Positions 26,147 to 35,812 of a DNA stretch of 64,000 nucleotides are shown here, in pieces (the first letter of the stretch is position 1; the number at the start of each line of letters is the position of its first letter). Origin of the DNA: Chelativorans multitrophicus (GTDB lineage: Bacteria > Pseudomonadota > Alphaproteobacteria > Rhizobiales > Rhizobiaceae); the NCBI RefSeq assembly GCF_011317445.1, contig NZ_JAAAPL010000001.1:124001-188000 (forward strand), written 5' to 3'. Position numbers and translations under genes: made by a program. A model generated the notes under the pieces. That model worked only from the letters and a program-made list of their open reading frames with translations. It did no database searches and was not told the DNA's origin.

Positions 26147-26800
26147 ATGCAGATTCGAAAGATGCCCATGCCGCCCTACGACGCCATCCTGAATGCTTTC
26201 ACCACACTGCTTGTGACGGTTGATCCGCCGGGTCTGGCACCCTTGTTCCTGGCACTGACGGCTGGCATGAACCGCCAGGAACGCCATCAAGTCGCGATCC
26301 GCGCGTGCCTGATCTCCCTTGGCGTGCTGGTGTTGTTCGCGCTGGCGGGAAGCTCGATCCTCTCCGTCCTCGGCATCACGATCCCGGCTTTCCGCGTCGC
26401 CGGCGGGATGCTTCTTTTTGTTATCGCCTTCGAAATGATCTTCGAACGCCGGCAGCAGCGCCACAAGAGGAGCGCCGAACGCGCGATCACGCGCGATATG
26501 ATCCACAACATCGCCGCCTTTCCGTTGGCGATCCCGCTCACCGCCGGGCCGGGCGCGATCTCGGCCACGCTCCTTCTTTCCGGCACCGCCTCGGCCCCTG
26601 GCGCGCGGCTGGTGATGGTCGCGATCCTGCTGGTGGTCATCCTGATCACCTATCTCGTCTTCGTGCTGGCCGAGCGCATCGATCGGTTTTTGGGCGAAAC
26701 GGGACGGTCGATTTTGACCCGCCTTCTGGGCTTACTTCTGTCCGCACTTGCGGTGCAGTTCGTGGCTGATGGCGCCAGGGAACTTATTCAGAACGGCTAG
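26147..26800 (+). CDS. MarC family integral membrane protein
   Basis: A 217-residue protein with about six transmembrane helices, of the MarC/YhgN family (UPF0056). Typical segments are LLVTVDPPGLAPLFLALT near the N-terminus, GITIPAFRVAGGMLLFVIAF in the middle, and AFPLAIPLTAGPGAISATLL. Despite the name, a role in multiple antibiotic resistance is not supported for the family; transport function is unknown. In-frame ATGs at 26162 and 26168 are alternative starts. Confidence 0.9.
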   Translation: MQIRKMPMPPYDAILNAFTTLLVTVDPPGLAPLFLALTAGMNRQERHQVAIRACLISLGVLVLFALAGSSILSVLGITIPAFRVAGGMLLFVIAFEMIFERRQQRHKRSAERAITRDMIHNIAAFPLAIPLTAGPGAISATLLLSGTASAPGARLVMVAILLVVILITYLVFVLAERIDRFLGETGRSILTRLLGLLLSALAVQFVADGARELIQNG

Positions 26801-26922
26801 ATTTAGCCGGACAGAGACGCGGCGCGTCTGCCCCTTATGAGAGATGTGAGAAGATAAGAGGCTCAACTGGCCTAGCTTTCGCTTGGGCGGGCATGAAAGG
26901 TGTTGCTCGCCTCCATGAGCAG

Positions 26923-26949
26923 CCCTCGCCCTTGTTTGACGGGCGAGGG
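26923..26949. repeat. Strong GC-rich hairpin between convergent genes
   Basis: CCCTCGCCC and GGGCGAGGG form a perfect 9-bp stem with a 9-base loop. It lies in the 198-base gap between marC (plus) and the DUF4168 gene (minus). No U-run follows on either strand, so it is not a classical terminator, though it could stabilise 3' ends of both transcripts. It may be a copy of a dispersed palindromic element; a second copy was not seen in this window. Confidence 0.55.
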
Positions 26950-26998
26950 AGAATGGTTTGCCCGCGTGAGCGCACACGGGCGAGCGTCACCGCGCCAG

Positions 26999-27475
26999 CT
27001 ATTGGTTGGACTGGCCCATAGCCTTGGAAAGCCGCTCCGCCAAGGCAGGGTCCGTTTGCGCCGTCTGAATGATCTGATTGTATTCGTCGACCGATATCCC
27101 TTTGCCTTCGACGGCCTGGAGCATTTTCTGACCGGCCTCGTTCTGAATCTGCTGCTGCTCCGCCTCTGAGCCGGCCGTCTGCAGCCGCTGAGAATATTCC
27201 TGCTTGATCCGTTCGACCTCCGCGAGAGCCACCACAAAGGTCTCCAGCTTCTCGTCAGTGACCGATGTGGCTTGGGAAGGTTGATTTGGCGCAGGTGCGG
27301 CAGGTTGAGTTGCCGCTGGCGCGGATGGCTGAGCTTCCTCCGGCGCAGGAGCCTGGGTTGCCGCGGGCGCGGAGGGTTGGGAAGGCGCTTGTGCAAGCAC
27401 CGGGGATGCAATGGCAACACCGGCGCACAGGCAGGTGGCCATGAGCAGGTGTCGAGAAGCGTTCTTGAAAATCAC
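26999..27475 (-). CDS. Secreted DUF4168 family protein
   Basis: Exported protein of 158 residues from GTG 27473-27475, which follows AAGGAAGGA with 8 bases spacing; the frame also opens upstream at 27529. The signal peptide covers LLMATCLCAGVAIASPVLA. A Pro/Ala/Gln-rich linker (about 30-70) precedes the DUF4168 helical domain (KLETFVVALAEVERI... GISVDEYNQIIQTAQTDP...). The family is widespread in proteobacteria and cyanobacteria and its function is unknown. Monocistronic. Confidence 0.85.
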   Translation of the reverse strand: MIFKNASRHLLMATCLCAGVAIASPVLAQAPSQPSAPAATQAPAPEEAQPSAPAATQPAAPAPNQPSQATSVTDEKLETFVVALAEVERIKQEYSQRLQTAGSEAEQQQIQNEAGQKMLQAVEGKGISVDEYNQIIQTAQTDPALAERLSKAMGQSNQ

Positions 27476-27936
27476 GTTTCTGATCCTTCCTTGGCGTTTT
27501 CGTTCAACGGGCCGTGCAAGGTTCCCCACGCCGGCAACGCTGCTGCCCGTGCGTTCTCGGTACGGGCGATTTCAAGGATGGAAAATCAATGTGGCGATTA
27601 AAACCGCTCAAGGCCGTTCGCGGCATCATTTCCGCTTACCGCGGGAAAGAAATCCTGACTGCAAGGGGGTTGCCATCCCGCTTTTAGGCCTTAAAGGCGC
27701 CCCCGCCATTTGGCGAGAGTGCAGATAGCGACGATATTCCGGAATGCCCTATGGCATCTTGGGTCAAGATCGCCATTAACAACGGCGGTGAGGTTGCGGA
27801 GCGAGCGCCATGCCGGCGCTCATCTCATCATGCCTTTGCTGAAAACGCCGCATCGGAATGCAGCCACCGGGTGAGACCTGTCGTTACCCATGGTAGAACA
27901 ACGGCCTTGCTCCCCGCATGCGGACCATGGACGAAA
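27476..27936. other. Intergenic region, about 460 bp
   Basis: Lies downstream of ssb and upstream of the DUF4168 gene, both on the minus strand. It contains a small palindrome (ATTCCGGAAT) near 27,735. No ribosome site plus frame pair, tRNA or terminator with a clear U-run was found. The only long plus-strand frame here continues through ssb and is a shadow. Confidence 0.5.
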
Positions 27937-28419
27937 TCAGAACGGTATTTCGTCGTCCAGGTCTCGCGAGTGGCCGCCTCCTCCGCCGCTTTCGGCCGGA
28001 CCGGACCGGCCGAAATCGGAGCCCCGGCCACCACCGTAGCTTACCTGGCCCTCGCCGCCGCCCTGGCCACGGGAATCCAGCATCTGCAGTTCCCCACGGA
28101 ATTTTTGCAGGACGACCTCGGTCGTATAACGCTCCTGGCCGCTTTGATCGGTCCATTTCCGGGTCTGCAACTGACCCTCCATATAGACCTTCATGCCCTT
28201 CTTCAGATACTGCTCCGCCACCTTGGCCAGATTGTCGTTGAAGATTACGACATTGTGCCACTCGGTGCGGTCGCGACGCTCGCCCGAGTTGCGGTCGCGC
28301 CAGGACTCCGACGTTGCGATCCGAAGATTGACAACCGGATCGCCCGAATTGAGGCGCCGGATCTCGGGGTCGGCCCCCAGATTGCCCACCAAGATCACCT
28401 TATTGACGCTACCCGCCAT
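27937..28419 (-). CDS. ssb: Single-stranded DNA-binding protein
   Basis: Coats single-stranded DNA in replication, recombination and repair. The N-terminal OB fold (about 1-115) begins [20 protein letters not shown] and contains the [19 protein letters not shown] strand. A Gly-rich linker follows, and the protein ends in the acidic tip DLDDEIPF that binds partner proteins. 160 residues. Transcribed away from uvrA, with an SOS box 157 bases upstream that overlaps a candidate promoter. Confidence 0.98.
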   Translation of the reverse strand: MAGSVNKVILVGNLGADPEIRRLNSGDPVVNLRIATSESWRDRNSGERRDRTEWHNVVIFNDNLAKVAEQYLKKGMKVYMEGQLQTRKWTDQSGQERYTTEVVLQKFRGELQMLDSRGQGGGEGQVSYGGGRGSDFGRSGPAESGGGGGHSRDLDDEIPF

Positions 28420-28575
28420 GACTTTACTCCACTCGTCCTAAATTTCGCGTCCCGAAGAGTGCTTTCCCCAGCAGGAGAAGCGGCCGCTCCGATCCAGTGC
28501 CGCGATCTTACCCGACCCGCATCCGCCGCGCGCCCATGAATGGCCGGTCTGCCTGTCCGTCCACAACTCATTTAT

Positions 28576-28590
28576 GTTCCTTTTTTGTTC
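28576..28590. promoter_or_regulatory. SOS box (LexA site), ssb side
   Basis: GTTC-N7-GTTC, the direct-repeat LexA site of alphaproteobacteria, with exact spacing. Read on the minus strand it is GAAC-N7-GAAC and overlaps the -10 of a candidate ssb promoter (-35 CTTGCG, 17 bases, ATAGAA). LexA bound here would block ssb transcription until DNA damage. Confidence 0.75.
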
Positions 28591-29138
28591 TATTCCAGAT
28601 TTTGCGCCGGCGCAAGGCGGTTTTCTACCATTCTAGCCGGATGGACAGCAAAGGAATGGCCCCGCCGCCGCTTGGTTTTCGGGCGCGCAGGGGCCGATCT
28701 GGATTTTTCCTCGCCGGGAGTGATTTACCGGCGCTCTTTTCAGATGGTCTTCCAACCATCCGCGCAAATTTCCTGATTTTCGGCAGTCGGCTTCTGGCTG
28801 GCGTGGCATCTACCTGGATGACCTCAGCCTCCGCGTTTCCCAGTCGGCATAGCCGTCTCGGGACATAGCGGTAGATCAGTCAGCTGCAAGCCGGCTGTGG
28901 CTCCACGCCTCGGCGGAGCCTTCTGAACAGTCCGGTGGAGTCATGCCTCCCTCCCTGTTACGTTGCTCCAACACCATCGGAAAACGGACGCTGCGAGAGT
29001 CTGTGACTTGGGAGCGCCATTTGCCGAGAGGTTCGAATCCTGCGCCGATCGCAGCGCGACGTCAAGCCTTCCCTACGCCCGGAGCGAAAATGTGATCAAG
29101 CCATACCGCCCCCCCCGACAGCATCCTGTCAGGAGGCC

Positions 29139-29153
29139 GTTCGTTCTTTGTTC
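29139..29153. promoter_or_regulatory. SOS box (LexA site), uvrA side
   Basis: A second exact GTTC-N7-GTTC, preceded by an extra overlapping GTTC (29143-29146). It lies about 160 bases before the uvrA start and overlaps a possible -35 TTGTTC that is 17 bases from TGTAAA. It would place uvrA under LexA control. Confidence 0.75.
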
Positions 29154-29313
29154 TTTTTGCTTGCTCTGAATGTAAAAAGCTGAAAAAGGTGGAGGCATTC
29201 GCCCAAGGGTGAGATGCGGCCGCGCCATCGATATCGGGCTCGCATTTCCTATATATGCATGACCGGCGGTACCCGCCGGCCATCCTGAACAGTTCGGAAG
29301 GCGTCGACGGGGC

Positions 29314-32226
29314 ATGCCCGACCATAAGTCTATTTCCATTCGCGGCGCGCGCGAGCACAACCTGAAGAATGTCGATCTCGACTTGCCGCGTGAAAAACTC
29401 ATCGTGATGACCGGGCTTTCGGGGTCCGGCAAGTCTTCCCTCGCATTCGATACGATCTATGCCGAGGGCCAGCGCCGCTATGTAGAGAGTCTGTCCGCCT
29501 ATGCGCGGCAATTCCTGGAGATGATGCAGAAGCCCGATGTCGACCAGATCGACGGGCTTTCGCCGGCGATTTCCATCGAGCAGAAGACCACCTCGCGCAA
29601 TCCGCGTTCGACGGTCGGCACCGTTACCGAGATCTACGATTACATGCGGCTGCTCTTCGCGCGCGTGGGCGTGCCTTATTCGCCGGTGACGGGTCTTCCC
29701 ATCGAGAGCCAGACCGTTAGCCAGATGGTCGACCGCGTTCTTGCGCTGGAGGAAGGTACCAGGCTCTACATTCTCGCGCCCATCGTGCGCGGGCGGAAGG
29801 GAGAATATCGCAAGGAGCTGGCGGATCTACAGAAGAAAGGCTTTCAGCGCGTAAAGGTAAATGGCGCGTTTTATGAGATCGCCGACGTGCCAGCGCTAGA
29901 CAAGAAATACAAGCACGACATAGATGTGGTGGTGGACCGCATCGTCGTGCGGCCTGATATCGCCACGCGCCTGGCGGATTCACTCGAGACCTGCCTGAGG
30001 CTCTCCGAGGGGCTCGCGGTGGCGGAGTTTGCCGACCGGCCGCTCCCCGAGGCGGAGACAGAAGGCGCCAACAAGTCCAAGAACGAGACCCATGAGCGGC
30101 TGATCTTTTCGGAGAAATTCGCCTGTCCGGTCTCGGGCTTCACCATTCCCGAGATCGAGCCCCGGCTCTTCTCCTTCAACAATCCGGCTGGCGCCTGCCC
30201 CGCCTGCGACGGGCTCGGCAGCCAGCGCGCCATCGACCCGGACCTTGTGGTACCGGACGAAAGCGCGGTGCTGCGCGAGGGGGCGATCGCTCCCTGGGCG
30301 AAGTCCACCTCGCCCTATTACCTGCAGACGCTTGAGGCCCTTGGCAAGGAATACGGCTTCAAGGTGAGCAACCGCTGGAAGGACCTGTCGGAAGAGGCGC
30401 AGCAGGCGATTCTGCATGGCACGGGCGAGCGCAAGATCGCCTTCGACTATAATGACGGGCTGCGCAGCTACCGCACCACAAAGCCTTTCGAGGGCGTGGT
30501 GAGCAACCTGCAGCGGCGCTGGAAGGAGACGGAATCGGCCTGGATGCGCGAGGAAATCGAGCGCTACATGTCCACCCATCCCTGCCCCGCCTGCAACGGC
30601 TATCGGCTGAAGCCGGAGGCGCTGGCGGTGAAGGTCGCCGGCATCCACATCGGCGAAGTCACCCAGATGTCGATCCGCAAGGCCGGCGCCTGGTTCGAGG
30701 CACTTCCCGAGCAACTTAACGCCAAGCAGAACGAGATCGCCGCGCGCATTTTGAAGGAAATCCGCGAGCGCCTGCGCTTCCTGAACGATGTCGGCCTCGA
30801 CTATCTTACGCTCTCGCGCAATTCAGGCTCGCTTTCGGGTGGCGAGAGTCAGCGCATCCGGCTTGCCTCGCAAATCGGCTCGGGCCTCACCGGCGTGCTC
30901 TACGTTCTCGACGAGCCTTCCATCGGCCTTCACCAGCGCGACAATGACCGGCTGCTCGCCACGCTTCGCCACCTGCGCGATCTTGGCAACACGGTTATCG
31001 TGGTCGAGCATGACGAGGATGCGATTTTGACCGCGGATTATGTGGTGGATATCGGCCCGGCGGCCGGCGTCCATGGCGGGCGCGTGATCGCGGAGGGAAC
31101 GCCGAGCGAGATCATGGCGAACCCGAACTCTATTACCGGAAAATATCTCACGGGCGAGCTTTCCATTCCGATGCCGGAGCGCCGCCGCGAGATCCCGAAG
31201 AAGCGGCGTGTGCGCGTCGTAGGTGCACGCGGAAACAATCTGAAAAACGTGACGGCCGAGATCCCGCTCGGCACCTTCACCTGCGTTACCGGCGTTTCGG
31301 GCGGCGGCAAGTCCACCTTCCTGATCGAGACGCTCTATAAGGCTGCCTCACGCCGTATCATGGGCTCGCGCGAGCACCCGGCCGAGCATGACCGCATCGA
31401 GGGGCTGGAGTTCCTCGACAAGGTGATCGATATCGACCAGTCGCCCATCGGGCGCACCCCGCGTTCGAACCCGGCCACCTATACCGGCGCTTTCTCACCC
31501 ATCCGCGACTGGTTCGCCGGCCTGCCGGAGGCGAAGGCGCGCGGCTATCAGCCGGGCCGTTTCTCCTTCAACGTCAAGGGCGGGCGTTGTGAGGCTTGCC
31601 AGGGTGATGGCGTGATCAAGATCGAGATGCACTTCCTGCCGGATGTCTACGTCACCTGCGATGTCTGCCACGGCAAGCGCTACAACCGCGAGACGCTGGA
31701 GGTGCTCTTCAAGGGCAAGTCCATCGCGGACGTGCTTGAGATGACGGTGGACGAAGGCGTGGAGTTCTTCTCCGCGGTGCCTGCCGTTCGCGATAAGCTC
31801 ACCACGCTGTCGCGCGTCGGCCTCGGCTATATCCATATCGGGCAGCAGGCCACCACGCTTTCAGGCGGCGAGGCGCAGCGCATCAAGCTTGCGAAGGAGC
31901 TGTCCAAGAGGGCGACCGGCAAGACGCTGTATATCCTCGACGAGCCGACGACGGGCCTGCATTTCCATGATGTGGCCAAGCTGCTGGAGGTTCTCCACGA
32001 GCTGGTCGACCAGGGCAATACGGTGGTCGTGATCGAGCATAATCTGGAGGTCATCAAGACGGCAGATTGGGTCCTCGACCTCGGGCCCGAGGGAGGCGAC
32101 GGCGGTGGCGAGCTGGTGGTTGCCGGCTCCATCGACGATGTCATGGCCCAGCCACGCTCCTATACGGGCAAGTTCCTGAAGGAGTTGCTGGAAAGACGCC
32201 CGGCACGGAGGCAGGCGGCGGAATGA
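29314..32226 (+). CDS. uvrA: Excinuclease ABC subunit UvrA
   Basis: DNA damage sensor of nucleotide excision repair, an ABC-type ATPase dimer that loads UvrB. Two P-loops are seen: GLSGSGKS (34-41) and GVSGGGKST in the second half. ABC signatures are [16 protein letters not shown] and [15 protein letters not shown]. Zinc-binding pairs occur at CPACDG and CPACNG in the first half and at CEACQGDG and CDVCHG in the second. 970 residues, full length. Two SOS boxes lie upstream in the gap shared with ssb. Confidence 0.98.
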   Translation: MPDHKSISIRGAREHNLKNVDLDLPREKLIVMTGLSGSGKSSLAFDTIYAEGQRRYVESLSAYARQFLEMMQKPDVDQIDGLSPAISIEQKTTSRNPRSTVGTVTEIYDYMRLLFARVGVPYSPVTGLPIESQTVSQMVDRVLALEEGTRLYILAPIVRGRKGEYRKELADLQKKGFQRVKVNGAFYEIADVPALDKKYKHDIDVVVDRIVVRPDIATRLADSLETCLRLSEGLAVAEFADRPLPEAETEGANKSKNETHERLIFSEKFACPVSGFTIPEIEPRLFSFNNPAGACPACDGLGSQRAIDPDLVVPDESAVLREGAIAPWAKSTSPYYLQTLEALGKEYGFKVSNRWKDLSEEAQQAILHGTGERKIAFDYNDGLRSYRTTKPFEGVVSNLQRRWKETESAWMREEIERYMSTHPCPACNGYRLKPEALAVKVAGIHIGEVTQMSIRKAGAWFEALPEQLNAKQNEIAARILKEIRERLRFLNDVGLDYLTLSRNSGSLSGGESQRIRLASQIGSGLTGVLYVLDEPSIGLHQRDNDRLLATLRHLRDLGNTVIVVEHDEDAILTADYVVDIGPAAGVHGGRVIAEGTPSEIMANPNSITGKYLTGELSIPMPERRREIPKKRRVRVVGARGNNLKNVTAEIPLGTFTCVTGVSGGGKSTFLIETLYKAASRRIMGSREHPAEHDRIEGLEFLDKVIDIDQSPIGRTPRSNPATYTGAFSPIRDWFAGLPEAKARGYQPGRFSFNVKGGRCEACQGDGVIKIEMHFLPDVYVTCDVCHGKRYNRETLEVLFKGKSIADVLEMTVDEGVEFFSAVPAVRDKLTTLSRVGLGYIHIGQQATTLSGGEAQRIKLAKELSKRATGKTLYILDEPTTGLHFHDVAKLLEVLHELVDQGNTVVVIEHNLEVIKTADWVLDLGPEGGDGGGELVVAGSIDDVMAQPRSYTGKFLKELLERRPARRQAAE

Positions 32227-32283
32227 CCCGCGGTCGCGGCGCGCCAATCGCCTGGTCCGCTTGAGCTTTGGAGGATGAAGGGG

Positions 32284-32910
32284 ATGATCCTTATCGGCCA
32301 GTATGACTCGCCATTCGTGCGGCGTGTCGGCATAGCAATGACGCTTTATGCCCTGCCCTTCGAACACCGGCCATGGTCTACATTTGGCGACGCGGAGAAG
32401 ATCGGAAAATACAATCCTCTCATCCGGGTGCCGACGCTGGTGCTTGACAACGGCGATGTCCTCATCGAGAGCCAAAACATCCTCGATCATCTGGACACCC
32501 TGGTGCCTCATGCTCAACGGCTGATGCCGGCCGAAGAGCATGCTCGCCATCAAGCGGTGAAAGTCACGGCTCTGGCGACTGGTATATCCGACAAGGCTGT
32601 CAGTTTGTTCTATGAAATACGTATGCATCGCGAAGTTTCGCAGGTCTGGGTCGACCGGTGCCGGGCGCAGATCAAAGCTACGATCGCCGTGCTCGAAGCG
32701 GATCGCGCGAACCGGACCGGAGAATATTGGTTCGGCCGTGATATCGGCCACGCCGATATTGCGGTCGCCGCCATGCTGCGCCATCTTGCCGAGGCGCATC
32801 CCGGCATGATCGATATGAACGGCCATCCGGCCCTACGTGATCATGCGGGCCGGCTCGAAGCATTGCCGGCGTTCAATCTGATCTCCCAGCCCTTCGTACC
32901 GCCAGCTTAG
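32284..32910 (+). CDS. Glutathione S-transferase family protein
   Basis: About 208 residues: an N-terminal thioredoxin-like domain (ILIGQYDSPFVRRVGIAM) with the glutathione-binding segment RVPTLVLDNG and the ESQNILDHLD turn, then an all-helical C-terminal domain (about 85-200). The possible catalytic Ser is in the DSPFVRR motif. ATG 32284 is chosen over 32275 because the GGAGG site abuts the earlier ATG but is 9 bases from the later one. Substrate unknown. Short gaps to uvrA and the DUF72 gene suggest co-transcription. Confidence 0.88.
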   Translation: MILIGQYDSPFVRRVGIAMTLYALPFEHRPWSTFGDAEKIGKYNPLIRVPTLVLDNGDVLIESQNILDHLDTLVPHAQRLMPAEEHARHQAVKVTALATGISDKAVSLFYEIRMHREVSQVWVDRCRAQIKATIAVLEADRANRTGEYWFGRDIGHADIAVAAMLRHLAEAHPGMIDMNGHPALRDHAGRLEALPAFNLISQPFVPPA

Positions 32911-32920
32911 GAGCGATCGC

Positions 32921-33727
32921 ATGACCACATCCGGCACCATCCGCGCCGGCATCGGCGGCTGGACCTTCGAACCATGGGAAGGCACGTTTTATCCCGACGA
33001 CCTTCCGAAAAAACGGCAGCTCGAATATGCCAGCCGCCAGATCCCCACCATCGAGGTCAACGGCACCTATTACTCGACCTTCAGGCCGGACACATATGCC
33101 AAATGGGCGGCCGAGACGCCCGACGGTTTCGTCTTCTCCGTCAAGGCGATCCGCTTCGCCACCAATCGGCGGGTCTTGGGCGAAGCCGGCGAGTCGATCA
33201 CCCGCTTCCTCGAATCAGGTCCTGCGGTGCTGGGTGAAAAGCTGGGCCCCATCGTCTGGCAGTTTGCGCCCACCAAGAAGTTCGACCCGGAGGACTTCGA
33301 GAGCTTTCTGAAGCTTCTGCCGGAAAAGCAGGACGGCGTGCCGCTGCGCCATGTGCTGGAGGTTCGGCATGCTTCCTTTGTCGCGCCGGAATTTGCCGCA
33401 TTGGCCCGCAAATACGGAGCGGCCGTCTGCTACGCGCATCACTTCACCTATCCGGAGATTGCGGATGTGACGGCCGATTTTGTCTATGCGCGGCTGCAGC
33501 GTGGCGAAGATACCATCCCAACCGCCTACACGCCGGCCGATCTCGATGCCTGGGCCGACCGGGCGAAGATTTGGGCCGAGGGAGGGATGCCCGGCGACCT
33601 GCCGCTGGCGGACGAGACGGTTAAGATCGAGGCGCGTCCGCGCGACGTTTTCGTCTATTTCATTCACGAAGGCAAAATCCGCGCGCCACATGCGGCCCGG
33701 GCCCTCATGGAGCGCGTGGACAAGTAA
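32921..33727 (+). CDS. DUF72 family protein (YecE-like)
   Basis: A 268-residue TIM-barrel-like protein of the DUF72/YecE family. The N-terminal signature is GIGGWTFEPWEGTFYP, followed by YASRQIPTIEVNGTYYS, FVFSVKAIRFATN and a C-terminal DVFVYFIHEGKIRAPH. The family is common and uncharacterised. Starts 10 bases after the GST gene and ends near the convergent lpxB. Confidence 0.92.
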   Translation: MTTSGTIRAGIGGWTFEPWEGTFYPDDLPKKRQLEYASRQIPTIEVNGTYYSTFRPDTYAKWAAETPDGFVFSVKAIRFATNRRVLGEAGESITRFLESGPAVLGEKLGPIVWQFAPTKKFDPEDFESFLKLLPEKQDGVPLRHVLEVRHASFVAPEFAALARKYGAAVCYAHHFTYPEIADVTADFVYARLQRGEDTIPTAYTPADLDAWADRAKIWAEGGMPGDLPLADETVKIEARPRDVFVYFIHEGKIRAPHAARALMERVDK

Positions 33728-33743
33728 GCGAAGCTGCGAAAGC

Positions 33744-34922
33744 CTATTCCTTCATCGCTCCGGCGGTGCGCAAAACGACCTCGGCGGCGATTTCGCCCGA
33801 AGGCTTTGGACCGGCGACCGCCTCCGCCACCTCGGCAAATCCCTCGCGCTGAGCGCGGCGGGTTGGCGTATCCTGCCAAAGTTTGGGAAGCAGCCTTGCA
33901 AGATAGGCAGGCCGCACGAACTCGTTGAAGAACTCCGGAACGACGGGCCAGCCGGCAATCAGGTTCGGCAGCGATGCCGACCAAACCTTGACCAGCAGCG
34001 GGCCGACCATGCCGCCGATCGTATCCGTCTTGTAGACGCTGATAAAAGGTACGCGCGAAAGCGCCAGTTCCAGAGCCACGGTTCCCGAGCAGGCCAGAGC
34101 CGCATCGGCCGCTGCAAAGGCGCGCCACTTGCCTTCCCGGTCCAGAATGATTTCCGGCCGTACCGGCCAATCGCGCACACCTTCCTCCACAAGCGCCGCG
34201 ACATGGGGAACGGTGGGCAACAGGAGATCGAATCCGTGGCCGGCGGCGGCGAGCTCCCTTACCGTTTCGCCGAAAGGGCCGATCAGGCGCCGCACCTCTC
34301 CCTTGCGAGAGCCTGGCAGCAAAAGAAGCGTTTTCCGTTCCCGCTGCCCTTTCCCTTTGCGACCGAGTTGCGCGCGCGCAGCGGCTGCCAGATCGGGATC
34401 GCTCGTGAGGCGATGACCGACAAAGGTGCCAGGAGGGCCGCCGAGGCGGGCAAGCTCCTTGGGCTCGAACGGCAGGAGGCACAGCACATGATCGACATAA
34501 GGCCGCATGGCGGCTGCCCGGCCAGGCCGCCATGCCCATACGCTTGGGCTTACATAATGAACGATCGGGACGGCAGGCTCGGCCGCCCTCACCTTCCGCG
34601 CCACACGCAGGCCGAAATCCGGGCTGTCGATCGTCACGAGGCAGTCGGGTTTGGCCGCAGCGATCGCCTTGGCGGCATCGCTGATGCGCTTTAAAAGCCG
34701 CGGCAGGTCTCGCAGCACGGCGGAAATGCCCATGATGGCGATGTCGTCGGCGCTGAAAAGCGATCGAAGGCCGAGCGCTTGCAGATTACGCCCGCCGACG
34801 CCCAGAAGCTCAACAGGGCGGCCAGTCTGCCGCTTAATGGTGTCCACCAGATCCGCGCCGAGCAGGTCGCCCGATTCCTCGCCGGCGATCACCGCGATGC
34901 GCAGTGGGCGGACCTCACTCAT
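33744..34922 (-). CDS. lpxB: Lipid-A-disaccharide synthase
   Basis: Glycosyltransferase (GT19) joining lipid X to UDP-2,3-diacylglucosamine to give the lipid A disaccharide. 392 residues. Marks include AVIAGEESGDLLGADLV near the N-terminus, the Ser-Pro-Ser-Val-Trp-Ala-Trp segment in VHYVSPSVWAWRPGR, and LLPGSRKGEVRRL. Last gene of the lpx block; its start overlaps the lpxI stop by 4 bases. Confidence 0.97.
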   Translation of the reverse strand: MSEVRPLRIAVIAGEESGDLLGADLVDTIKRQTGRPVELLGVGGRNLQALGLRSLFSADDIAIMGISAVLRDLPRLLKRISDAAKAIAAAKPDCLVTIDSPDFGLRVARKVRAAEPAVPIVHYVSPSVWAWRPGRAAAMRPYVDHVLCLLPFEPKELARLGGPPGTFVGHRLTSDPDLAAAARAQLGRKGKGQRERKTLLLLPGSRKGEVRRLIGPFGETVRELAAAGHGFDLLLPTVPHVAALVEEGVRDWPVRPEIILDREGKWRAFAAADAALACSGTVALELALSRVPFISVYKTDTIGGMVGPLLVKVWSASLPNLIAGWPVVPEFFNEFVRPAYLARLLPKLWQDTPTRRAQREGFAEVAEAVAGPKPSGEIAAEVVLRTAGAMKE

Positions 34923-35812
34923 TCGTCGCGCCCTCTCTTAAAACCCAGCAGAAAAAGCCCAAGGAGGTTCGCAAGGCGCACAGTCTCACCGCACTCAAGA
35001 ATCAAGCTCCGCTCGCTCTCAACCGCGATGCCTGCGAGCCCCGCCTCGTGAGCATCCTTTACGGTTTGTGGGCCGATGGTCGGCAAATCCACGCGCAGCT
35101 CCTGGGCCGGCTTGGCGCATTTCACGAGCACTCCCCGCGTCTTACCGGCAAGCCGCCCATGCGTGCGCAACGCCTTGGCGCGGCGCAACAGACCGTCCGT
35201 TCCCTCGATATCCTCCAGCGCAATCACGCGGCCGCCCACGGCAACCGCCGCCTGGCCGATATCCAGCCGGCCGATGGCGCGAGCAGCGGCGATGGCGGCG
35301 GAAATATCCTTCTCGTCGGAAGAGGTGGGAGCCGTCCCGGTGAGCAGGCCCGCGGGCGCGAGCAATTCCGGCACCACCTCATGGGCGCCGACAGGCTTGA
35401 TCCCATAGGACTCGATGAATCCGATAATGGCCCTCAGCAAACCGTCGTCTCCGCGTGCGTAGCCGGCAGCCAAACGGGGCAAATACAAAAGAATTTTCGG
35501 GCTGTAGCGAAGAGTGCTAAGCGGCGGCCGGCGCGCTACACCGCCGGCGAGCACGAGATGCGTTACGCCCCTGCGCTTCAGAATCGAGAGAAGCTTTCCC
35601 AGTTCCTCATGGGTCACACGCATAAAATCATAGCGGGCCGGTTCGTCCTCAAGGTCTGCTTCGCCGGTGATGGCGACGACGAGCGGTCGGTGCCCGGCGC
35701 GGACAAGGCCGTTTGCAACTTCCCTCGGCAAGAGCCCGCTTCCCGCGACGACGGCGATCCGGTCTCCCGCCGTCAGATCGATCGCGCGCGGCTCATGCGC
35801 CTCCGTGCTCAT
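34919..35812 (-). CDS. lpxI: UDP-2,3-diacylglucosamine pyrophosphatase, LpxI type (DUF1009)
   Basis: Hydrolyses UDP-2,3-diacylglucosamine to lipid X, the step done by LpxH in E. coli. 297 residues from ATG 35812, which lies 20 bases inside lpxA; the frame is open further upstream without a ribosome site. Recognised by the N-terminal RIAVVAGSGLLPREVANG, HLVLAGGVARRP, YARGDDGLLRAIIGFIE, and the C-terminal DLPTIGPQTVKDAHEAGLAG. Sandwiched between lpxA and lpxB, as in other alphaproteobacteria. Confidence 0.94.
   Translation of the reverse strand: MSTEAHEPRAIDLTAGDRIAVVAGSGLLPREVANGLVRAGHRPLVVAITGEADLEDEPARYDFMRVTHEELGKLLSILKRRGVTHLVLAGGVARRPPLSTLRYSPKILLYLPRLAAGYARGDDGLLRAIIGFIESYGIKPVGAHEVVPELLAPAGLLTGTAPTSSDEKDISAAIAAARAIGRLDIGQAAVAVGGRVIALEDIEGTDGLLRRAKALRTHGRLAGKTRGVLVKCAKPAQELRVDLPTIGPQTVKDAHEAGLAGIAVESERSLILECGETVRLANLLGLFLLGFKRGRDE

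Larger units (their letters stand above)
28420..29313. other. Long divergent ssb-uvrA intergenic region (894 bp)
   Basis: Unusually long for this window. It holds two SOS boxes, a CTATAT element at 29249-29254 and a CCGGCGG/CCGCCGG hairpin (29263-29279) in the uvrA leader. Between about 28,600 and 29,130 no frame has a ribosome site or recognisable product. The segment GGTTCGAATCCTGC at about 29,031 resembles a tRNA T-arm, but its stem does not pair fully and no tRNA can be built around it. It may contain decayed sequence. Confidence 0.55.

Noticed and set aside
25744-26223. Plus-strand frame of 159 codons upstream of marC
   Set aside because: No ribosome site, no family features, biased amino acid content, and it runs into the marC start in another frame.
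29020-29050. tRNA-like T-arm GGTTCGAATCCTGC
   Set aside because: The T stem pairs at only three of five positions, and no acceptor, D-arm or anticodon arm can be placed around it.
29062-29511. Minus-strand 149-codon frame across the uvrA start
   Set aside because: It is a shadow of uvrA and crosses the SOS box and leader; no support as a gene.
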